From UBA830 sp036339975 (GTDB lineage Bacteria > Pseudomonadota > Alphaproteobacteria > MPNO01 > UBA830): a DNA stretch of 40,432 nucleotides. Positions within the stretch are counted from its first letter, which is position 1. Each line of letters opens with the position of its first letter. This document shows positions 35,079-40,432 of the stretch, piece after piece. The notes under the pieces were generated by a model. The model saw nothing but the letters and a program-made list of their open reading frames with translations. It did not search any database and was not told the origin of the DNA. Location of the stretch: the NCBI GenBank assembly GCA_036339975.1, contig JAYYZV010000127.1, positions 1 through 40,432 of the forward strand. Direction: 5' to 3'. Both the position numbers and the translations under genes were made by a program.

Positions 35079-35164
35079 TCGGTGCCTTCCCTGTTGGTGA
35101 AATATGCTTTCTTATTTGTGGGAGCATACCCCGTAGGGTCTATAAAGGGCCAGCGCAAGGAATT

Positions 35165-35181
35165 CGTCGACCCTATCGACG
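35165..35181. repeat. Perfect inverted repeat upstream of the Ldh-family gene
   Basis: CGTCGA and TCGACG are separated by CCCTA in the 164-base gap between the Ldh-family start and tRNA-Leu. It could be a regulator operator for the Ldh-family gene or a weak hairpin. No U run follows on either strand. Confidence 0.35.
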
Positions 35182-35242
35182 GGAGTAATCCGACCTAAAG
35201 CCCTTTCATCCGGTCGCCGTGATAGATATTCTTATCGCCAAC

Positions 35243-35329
35243 GCGGACGTGGTGGAATTGGTATACACAACAGACTTAAAATCTGTCGGTCGCAAGACCA
35301 TGCGGGTTCAAATCCCGCCGTCCGCACCA
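35243..35329 (+). tRNA. tRNA-Leu (anticodon UAA)
   Basis: This is an 87-nt class II tRNA with the CCA encoded (35327..35329). The acceptor stem is GCGGACG/CGTCCGC, and the anticodon stem CAGA/TCTG holds loop CTTAAAA, giving TAA. The long variable arm (CGGTCGCAAGACC region) and T-arm GCGGG-TTCAAAT-CCCGC are normal for leucine. It lies in an intergenic region with the small membrane-protein gene directly after its 3' end, on the opposite strand. Confidence 0.96.
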
Positions 35330-35363
35330 TTTTCAATAACGAATTTTTTCCGCTTTTCCCTAC

Positions 35364-35804
35364 TCAGAAGTGATCTCTTTTAAACCTGCCACCCTCTTCT
35401 TTTGTTTTTTGTCGGATTTCTATGGAAATCAGGATAACGAGAGCTGCCACGACTAACAGGTGGTACATATTTTCGATACCAATATTTTCTTCAAGGATTT
35501 CTCTATAACCAATTATACAGCCACCGATTAGGTAAAAAATTCCGTAGTAAAAGACGATCCCCAAGGAAGGCAGCGCCTTAAACGAACATAAGTATCTAAA
35601 TACTGCGAATGTTAGGAGACACCCGCCTGCGAAACGGGTGGTTTTAAACCTGTAAATTTCCTGAGCTTTATCGATCGTGAAATCGAGAGGAAAAAATATC
35701 TCTTTACCAAAGACGGTCAAAATCACGGCAATACAAAGCCATGTAAATAACAGCAAAAGGCAGATTTTTCGGAAAATTCTCATGGCCTGGTTTTTCTCCA
35801 TCAT
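35364..35804 (-). CDS. Hypothetical small membrane protein, about four transmembrane helices
   Basis: This 146-residue protein is not identified. It has about four hydrophobic helices: near 14-32 (ICLLLLFTWLCIAVILTV), 58-72, 80-98 (LGIVFYYGIFYLIGGCII) and 112-128 (YHLLVVAALVILISIEI), with a basic C-terminus. The RFAGGCLLTFAVFRYL segment in the second helix recalls DUF4345-type proteins, but weakly. The gene is visibly richer in A and T than its neighbours and sits 34 bases from the 3' end of tRNA-Leu, a favoured integration point, which may mean acquisition. An ATG at 35783 inside the frame is an alternative start. No function is proposed. Confidence 0.6.
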   Translation of the reverse strand: MMEKNQAMRIFRKICLLLLFTWLCIAVILTVFGKEIFFPLDFTIDKAQEIYRFKTTRFAGGCLLTFAVFRYLCSFKALPSLGIVFYYGIFYLIGGCIIGYREILEENIGIENMYHLLVVAALVILISIEIRQKTKEEGGRFKRDHF

Positions 35805-35838
35805 GCACGTCTGTTTACGATGCAGTTGAAAGTCGAGC

Positions 35839-37320
35839 CTATTCTATTGGTTTTAGTCTATCCACCAACTGATTCTTCAATACCTTCCCTACGCCGCTCT
35901 TGGGCAGGTCGTCAACTGGAAAGATCTCCCGAGGTATTTTGTATCTCGTCAGCTGCTGCGTGCACCAATCCTTGATATCAAGCAAATCTGCCGTCCCATC
36001 CCGGAGGACAACAAAGGCGGCTACCTCCTCGCCAAACTCGCGGGATGGCCAAGCAACCACTGCGGCATCTCGAATACCACCATGCTGGCAAAGCACGTGT
36101 TCAATTTCTGCCGGATAAATGTTTACACCGCCGCGGATAATCATATCCTTGGCGCGCCCGGCGAGGAACAAATACCCCGCTTCGTCGCGCCAGCCCAGAT
36201 CACCTGGGTAGTACCAACCGTCCTGAAAAGCCTCGCGGCTTGCCTCCGGGTCGTTATAATAGCCAGTGGCGGTGCCAGAATGCTTGTAGCGGATGTTTCC
36301 GATTTCTCCCGGTGGGAGCGAAGAGCCGTCGTTATCGGCTACGTCAACCTCGGCTCCAAAGACTGGCTGGCCCACGGATCCCGCAACCTTCGGCGGGTCG
36401 TGCCAAAACAACGCCGTTGCCCCCCCGCCATCGGTTGATCCATAAAAGTTAAGATACTGGGGACACACGTTGCGCATCAACGCGTCACGTTCCTCTGCAT
36501 GCAATATTGATCCTGTAGAAAAGAGCAGATTGAGACCCGGCATTAGTAGTTTGCCATCGCTTGGTGGCGGCGTCTCTAGAAGACGACGTAGCAGCGTTGG
36601 GACTAAGAACATCTTGGTAGCATCATGACGATCGGCAAACCCTATAAGATCCGATATCTCGTAGGGTGGAGGAAACAGCAAAGCAGTTCCTCCCGCATAT
36701 ACAGAGCACATGGAGTATCCTCGAGAACCTCCAAAATATAGCGGTGTGGCGCACAGATATCTTGTGCGCTCAGTAAACCCTAGCGTGGCAAAATAGATCA
36801 TGAACCGAGCGAAGAACTGGTCGTGAGTAATGAGTGGCCCCTTCGGGACCCCTGTCGTCCCGGACGATAGTGCCAGTAGCAGGGGCGGATCGCCGTCTGC
36901 GAGGATGGTTGCGTCGGGATCGGCGGCGTCAATCGCATTTCGCCAGCATCCATCCGTTTTGACCGAGCGCCAGCCACCGCTGATAACCGCGAAGGGGTCA
37001 TCGGGTTCCGATAGTACCACCTTGGGGGCGAAAAATTCCGCCAAACGTGATTTCTCTTCGACTGTCCAGCGCCAGTCCATCGGTAATGCCGCGGCGCCTA
37101 TTCGAGCAAGGGCGAACAGAGCCGCCAGATGCTCCGGGTTATCCTTCAAGTTCACGCCGACGATATCGTCCCGCACAACCCCGAGGTTGGCGAGGTGAGA
37201 GGCCAGGCGAACTACCATCTCGCGAAATTCTCTGTGCGTGATGATGATATCGCTAGTGATGACTGCCGGTAGACCCGGTCGTCGCATGGCGTTGGTATCG
37301 AGTGCTTCGGCAAGGTTCAT
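35839..37320 (-). CDS. Acyl-CoA synthetase / AMP-dependent ligase
   Basis: This 493-residue adenylate-forming enzyme has a complete ANL fold: P-loop LSSGTTGVPKG (151-161), NFYGSTDGGGATALF, YPGDLGWRDEAGYLFLAGRAKDMIIRGGVNIYPAEIE (the hinge and A8 motif), and the C-terminal catalytic lysine in PKSGVGKVLKN. It activates a carboxylic acid with ATP and CoA. The sequence does not reveal whether the acid is aromatic or aliphatic. It is a single gene on the minus strand, downstream of the TcuA-like gene by about 276 bases, which argues for its own promoter. Confidence 0.88.
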   Translation of the reverse strand: MNLAEALDTNAMRRPGLPAVITSDIIITHREFREMVVRLASHLANLGVVRDDIVGVNLKDNPEHLAALFALARIGAAALPMDWRWTVEEKSRLAEFFAPKVVLSEPDDPFAVISGGWRSVKTDGCWRNAIDAADPDATILADGDPPLLLALSSGTTGVPKGPLITHDQFFARFMIYFATLGFTERTRYLCATPLYFGGSRGYSMCSVYAGGTALLFPPPYEISDLIGFADRHDATKMFLVPTLLRRLLETPPPSDGKLLMPGLNLLFSTGSILHAEERDALMRNVCPQYLNFYGSTDGGGATALFWHDPPKVAGSVGQPVFGAEVDVADNDGSSLPPGEIGNIRYKHSGTATGYYNDPEASREAFQDGWYYPGDLGWRDEAGYLFLAGRAKDMIIRGGVNIYPAEIEHVLCQHGGIRDAAVVAWPSREFGEEVAAFVVLRDGTADLLDIKDWCTQQLTRYKIPREIFPVDDLPKSGVGKVLKNQLVDRLKPIE

Positions 37321-37494
37321 GGTGACATCATAGACTTATTTTAGGGGTCTGTGACGACACTTGACCAGGTTCTGTCCTTGAGTTCCTTGGGGCGGCAATC
37401 ATCAAAAGTGCTGCGCGTCGGACAAGACGTTCGAGCTGTCAATCGACATTTTGCCGCTCAGACGTTTTCCAAGATGACTTTTCGTTTCGTGATA

Positions 37495-37510
37495 GGAAAA
37501 ACGTTTTTCC
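37495..37510. repeat. 16-bp perfect palindrome between the TcuA-like and acyl-CoA synthetase genes
   Basis: GGAAAAACGTTTTTCC is self-complementary throughout, with no loop. It lies 175 bases upstream of the acyl-CoA synthetase start, where a dimeric regulator could bind. It could also form a short terminator-like hairpin. Confidence 0.35.
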
Positions 37511-37551
37511 CCCGCACTACCATTTTAAAAACATCAACCTATCTCCGGCGC

Positions 37552-37570
37552 TCATAAGACGCCGTTATGA
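37552..37570. repeat. Inverted repeat just past the TcuA-like gene
   Basis: TCATAA and TTATGA are separated by GACGCCG, centred 36 bases after the TcuA-like stop. It may be a termination or operator element. The rest of the 276-base gap shows no convincing gene. Confidence 0.3.
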
Positions 37571-37596
37571 CAAGCCTAACTACCGAACGCGGAAAA

Positions 37597-39087
37597 TCAA
37601 TTTCCTGATGCACGCCGCCCGGCCGATGTTCCTGCTTGCTTGCCGAAAACTGAGCCAGAGGTAAGTCCAGATCCGCCGGGATAGTTGAAGTAAAATATAC
37701 CACCAACTAGTTCACCTGCTGCGAACAAGCCCCGGATGGGCTTCATATCATTATTTAAAACTTCGCCATCGTCGTTAATACGTAATCCGCCAAACGTAAA
37801 CGTTACCCCGCAGGTGACGGCGTAGCCTTCGTAAGGGGGCTCATCAATGGTATTAGCCCAGTTAGTCTTATTAATTGGCAGGTTTTCGGTGCAGCGTCCG
37901 TCTTTTACGTTCGGGTTGAATTCGATATTCTGCTTAACTGCCGCGTTATAAGTTTCAATTTCTTCGATGAAGGTATCTGGGTCTACTCCTTCTAGTTTGC
38001 TTGCCAGTTCCTCGATGGTGTTTGCAGTTACCTTAGTGATCTGGCGGATATTATACTCATCCCGCTGCAGGTGCTTTGTCTTTTGGTCGAATATTTGCCA
38101 CGCGAATTGGCCCGGTTGTTCGAGGATTACGCGGCCATATTTGGCATAGGTGTAGTTACGAAAATCTGCTCCTTCGTCTACAAAACGTTTTCCGGTTGAA
38201 TTTACCATTATGGCGAAGGGATATGAGTGTTTCTGGAATTGGTCGCCGACGGCAAGATCGCCGAACTCCGGAGCATTCATTTCCCATCCAACGGCGTGGC
38301 ATCCGGACCAGTTACCGTAGGGACTAGCGCCAATATCCATAGCCATACGAATGCCATCGCCCGTATTAAAGCGCGTACCGCGGACTTTCGCGAGATCCCA
38401 ACTTGGACCAAGGTATCGGGTTCGCATTTCTGAATTTGCCTGGAATCCTCCGCAGGCAAGAATCACCGTCTTGCCGGATAACTCATATTCACCGTCGTTA
38501 TCTCTGACCTTAACGCCGGTGATGCGGTTGTTTTCTGCTATCAGATCCAGCGCACGGGTCTCGTAGCGTACTTCAATCCCCTCGCGTTTGGCGATTTCCG
38601 TCCACATTTCAATCAAGCCAGGGCCACCGCCGATTGTTTCTAATGTTAGACCACCCCAGAACTTGAATTTACCGTCAATTTTGAATGCTTGTCGTCCATA
38701 GATTGGAACAAAACGGACACCCTTTTCTTGCATCCAGATCAACGTATCAAGGCTTTGTGTCACTAAGGTTTCTACCAAATCAGGATCGGCCCGATATTGG
38801 GTAACGCGCGCCATGTCGTCGAAAAACTGTTCCTCGGTATATGTCCCGAAATCCGTCGTTTCAATTTCTGTCTCGGATAGGTCTGGAACCAGTTTTTTTA
38901 TATCCTCAACGCCGTTATAGGCTACTCGCATTGCCCCAGCGGTAAATGCACTATTCCCGCCGGCTTCATCCTCCGGCGCCGCTTCCAGCATGACTACCGA
39001 TGCACCTTGTTCATGTGCGGCCAAGGCTGAGCAAAATGCTGCGTTTCCGCCTCCTACTACAACGACATCCCAGTTTGACTGGTTCAT
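37597..39087 (-). CDS. tcuA: FAD-dependent tricarballylate dehydrogenase-like flavoprotein (TcuA-type)
   Basis: This 496-residue flavoprotein of the fumarate reductase/succinate dehydrogenase flavoprotein family has an N-terminal dinucleotide loop VVVGGGNAAF and GGNSAFTAGAMR. A substrate domain follows with GCHAVGWEMNAPEFGD and the FVDEGADFRNYTYAKYG segment. The C-terminal FAD loop is GLFAAGELVGGIFYFNYPGGSGL. It most resembles TcuA, which oxidises tricarballylate to cis-aconitate, though related enzymes act on other fumarate- or 3-oxosteroid-like substrates. The divergent PrpF-family gene, an isomerase of unsaturated tricarboxylates or oxalomesaconate, supports a tricarboxylate or aromatic-acid route. 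No TcuB or TcuC is visible. The symbol is tentative. Confidence 0.82.
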   Translation of the reverse strand: MNQSNWDVVVVGGGNAAFCSALAAHEQGASVVMLEAAPEDEAGGNSAFTAGAMRVAYNGVEDIKKLVPDLSETEIETTDFGTYTEEQFFDDMARVTQYRADPDLVETLVTQSLDTLIWMQEKGVRFVPIYGRQAFKIDGKFKFWGGLTLETIGGGPGLIEMWTEIAKREGIEVRYETRALDLIAENNRITGVKVRDNDGEYELSGKTVILACGGFQANSEMRTRYLGPSWDLAKVRGTRFNTGDGIRMAMDIGASPYGNWSGCHAVGWEMNAPEFGDLAVGDQFQKHSYPFAIMVNSTGKRFVDEGADFRNYTYAKYGRVILEQPGQFAWQIFDQKTKHLQRDEYNIRQITKVTANTIEELASKLEGVDPDTFIEEIETYNAAVKQNIEFNPNVKDGRCTENLPINKTNWANTIDEPPYEGYAVTCGVTFTFGGLRINDDGEVLNNDMKPIRGLFAAGELVGGIFYFNYPGGSGLTSGSVFGKQAGTSAGRRASGN

Positions 39088-39187
39088 TATTCCCGTCCCA
39101 TTTTATGAGTAGATTTACACGTTTTATCAGCTTGAAATTCACTTGGCGACATCGGGAAAGAATCGAATGTGACTTAATCTCCGAATC

Positions 39188-39200
39188 AATGGTATCCATT
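39188..39200. promoter_or_regulatory. Candidate operator between the TcuA-like and PrpF-family genes
   Basis: The perfect inverted repeat AATGG-TAT-CCATT sits in the 137-base divergent gap, 24 bases before the PrpF-family start. The TGG-TAT-CCA core resembles sites of GntR-type regulators. No regulator gene is next to it in this window. Confidence 0.4.
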
Positions 39201-39224
39201 AGAAAAACGCGAGAGATAAATACT

Positions 39225-40334
39225 ATGCAGACACTTATTCCTGCCATTTTCATGCGTGGGGGCACCTCTCGCGGTCTTTATTTCAACCGCGCTGATCTGC
39301 CAGCGGATCAGAGCCTGTGGGACGATATTTTTCTGAAGGTTTTTGGTTCACCCGATCCGCGTCAGGTAGACGGGGTTGGGGGTACGACGTCCGTCACCAG
39401 TAAAACCTGTATCTTGTCTCCATCAGACCGTGATGATTGTGATATCGACTACTTCTTCGCCCAGCTTGCCGTTGACGAGGCAAAGGTGGATTACGCGCCG
39501 ACTTGCGGCAATATGCTAGCGGGTGTCGGGCCGTATGCAATCGAGACCGGAATGATTCCCGCTCAGGATGGCGAGACACGAGTGCGCATTCATCAGGTCA
39601 ACACGGGTGGTCTGGTCGAGGCCGTAGTCCCAACGCCGGGTGGTCAGGTCGAGTACGAAGGTGACGTTGCGATTGATGGTGTGCCTGGGGTGGCGGCGCC
39701 CATCCTTCTCAATTTTATGAATGTAGTGGGTGCTCGGACTGGAAAGCTATTTCCGACTGGCAAGAAGATTGAAATCATCGATGGCATCGATGTCACAATC
39801 ATCGACGCGGCGATGCCTTGTCTGGTAATGCGGGCCTCCGACGTTGGAAAAACAGGCTATGAGCCTGCGGCGGAACTCGACGACGATAGGGCGTTCTTCG
39901 AATTCATTGAGGCGATGCGGCTTGAAGCTGGTTGTCGGATGGGGTTGGGTGATGTGACCGGACAGGTTCAACCTAAGGTAGTTATGCTCTCTCCGCCGCG
40001 TGAGGGTGGCACTATCGCGTCACGGTATTTTGTGCCAGACAAAACACATCAAACCCATGCCATCACTGGCGGTATCGCGGTCGCCTATGCATGTGTCACT
40101 GCCGGCACGGTCGCTGAGCCGATGGCCGACGTGTCACCTGACCAATCCCATCCGCAGTTTTCGATTGAGCATCCGGCGGGTCAGTTGCACTTGTCCCTGA
40201 CACTGAAGAGCACCGATGAAGGCGTACAAATGGAGGCGGCTGGTATTGTCCGTACGGCTCGTATGATTATGCAGGGTGCCGTAATGGTTCCCGAGAGGCT
40301 AATTAGCGCAAATGCTGAGAAAATTAGTGGCTAG
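39225..40334 (+). CDS. PrpF-family isomerase (4-oxalomesaconate tautomerase / GalD-like)
   Basis: This 369-residue protein of the PrpF/diaminopimelate-epimerase fold begins IPAIFMRGGTSRGLYF, the strongest family mark. It has DGVGGTTSVTSKTCIL, VDYAPTCGNMLAGVGPYAIE with the catalytic cysteine, and LNFMNVVGARTGKLFPTG, plus a second-domain cysteine at AMPCLVMRA. PrpF isomerises 2-methylaconitate; GalD converts oxalomesaconate tautomers in gallate degradation. Start: ATG 39225, where the family N-terminus begins. The longer open frame upstream reaches into the TcuA-like gene and is not plausible. It is divergent from the TcuA-like gene with a shared control region. Confidence 0.9.
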   Translation: MQTLIPAIFMRGGTSRGLYFNRADLPADQSLWDDIFLKVFGSPDPRQVDGVGGTTSVTSKTCILSPSDRDDCDIDYFFAQLAVDEAKVDYAPTCGNMLAGVGPYAIETGMIPAQDGETRVRIHQVNTGGLVEAVVPTPGGQVEYEGDVAIDGVPGVAAPILLNFMNVVGARTGKLFPTGKKIEIIDGIDVTIIDAAMPCLVMRASDVGKTGYEPAAELDDDRAFFEFIEAMRLEAGCRMGLGDVTGQVQPKVVMLSPPREGGTIASRYFVPDKTHQTHAITGGIAVAYACVTAGTVAEPMADVSPDQSHPQFSIEHPAGQLHLSLTLKSTDEGVQMEAAGIVRTARMIMQGAVMVPERLISANAEKISG

Positions 40335-40363
40335 TACGCGAATATGAGGCCGAGAGATGCTTC

Positions 40364-40432
40364 CTAATAAATTGGTGACCCGGCCTTAGAGTTGGTGCTG
40401 ATGTTCGCATAGCGGCCGTGTCGACCGACAAC
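40364..40432 (-). CDS. Possible C-terminal end of a gene entering from beyond the window
   Basis: One minus-strand frame is open from the window end for 22 codons, ends ISTNSKAGSPIY then TAG (40366..40364), and would converge with the PrpF-family gene across 29 bases. The segment is too short to identify, and another frame is also open. It is listed only as a possibility. Confidence 0.2.
   Translation of the reverse strand, partial: VVGRHGRYANISTNSKAGSPIY

Noticed and set aside
37351..37557. 68-codon plus-strand frame in the gap before the TcuA-like gene
   Set aside because: No Shine-Dalgarno, no similarity, and it covers palindromic regulatory-looking sequence.
1..40432. CRISPR arrays, insertion sequences, prophage genes, rRNA
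   Set aside because: No regularly spaced repeats, transposase, integrase or phage structural genes, and no rRNA sequence, were recognised on either strand.

Overview
The window looks like a chromosomal stretch of a free-living, metabolically versatile alphaproteobacterium. This is an inference from the gene families (Uup, RF3, aerobic CO-dehydrogenase-type molybdenum hydroxylases, many aromatic and organic-acid catabolic enzymes), not from a marker gene. No phage, insertion sequence or CRISPR array was seen. || The most notable content is a co-directional minus-strand stretch from about 22.8 kb down to 9.6 kb. It begins with a complete selenocysteine-insertion module: selA, selB and a tRNA-Sec with anticodon UCA. 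It continues through a catabolic operon and ends in two genes that each contain an in-frame UGA within a redox motif. The first is an AhpD-like protein reading Cys-Thr-Tyr-Sec (UGA at 10635..10633). The second is a peroxiredoxin-like protein reading Sec-Pro-Tyr-Cys (UGA at 9975..9973). Each UGA is followed at the proper distance by a perfect 6-bp hairpin with a 5-nt loop of form N-G-U-N-N, as expected of a bacterial SECIS element. Read naively, both genes look like broken fragments. || Layout. 1-2 kb: start of recQ (cut by the window edge) and the ABC-F ATPase uup. 2-9.3 kb: a UbiD-family decarboxylase whose 5' end carries two ochre codons, a TauD/TfdA dioxygenase, a fumarylacetoacetate-hydrolase-fold enzyme, a YciI protein, a ketopantoate-reductase-like enzyme, and a three-gene operon (VOC protein, class II aldolase, dihydroxyphthalate-decarboxylase-like protein). 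9.6-19.1 kb: the two selenoprotein genes, an ACMSD-like amidohydrolase, molybdenum hydroxylase subunits L, S and M, an amidase, an SDR with a degenerate active site, and an alpha/beta hydrolase. 19.3-22.8 kb: tRNA-Sec, selB, selA. 22.9-26.6 kb: indolepyruvate:ferredoxin oxidoreductase iorA-iorB. 26.7-28.4 kb: prfC. 28.4-31.1 kb: homogentisate pathway genes hmgA (frameshifted at a G9 tract) and fahA. 31-35 kb: a GlcG/HbpS-like protein, an orphan molybdenum-hydroxylase large subunit and an Ldh-family dehydrogenase. 35.2 kb: tRNA-Leu(UAA). 35.4-40.3 kb: a small membrane protein, an acyl-CoA synthetase, a TcuA-like flavoprotein and a divergent PrpF-family isomerase. || How they may work together: molybdenum hydroxylase, amidase, alpha/beta hydrolase and amidohydrolase together would suit stepwise hydroxylation and ring or amide cleavage of an aromatic or N-heteroaromatic compound. 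The two Sec redox proteins at the end of that gene run could provide peroxide or thiol-redox protection. That functional link is inference; the Sec codons, SECIS-like hairpins and Sec machinery are read directly from the sequence.
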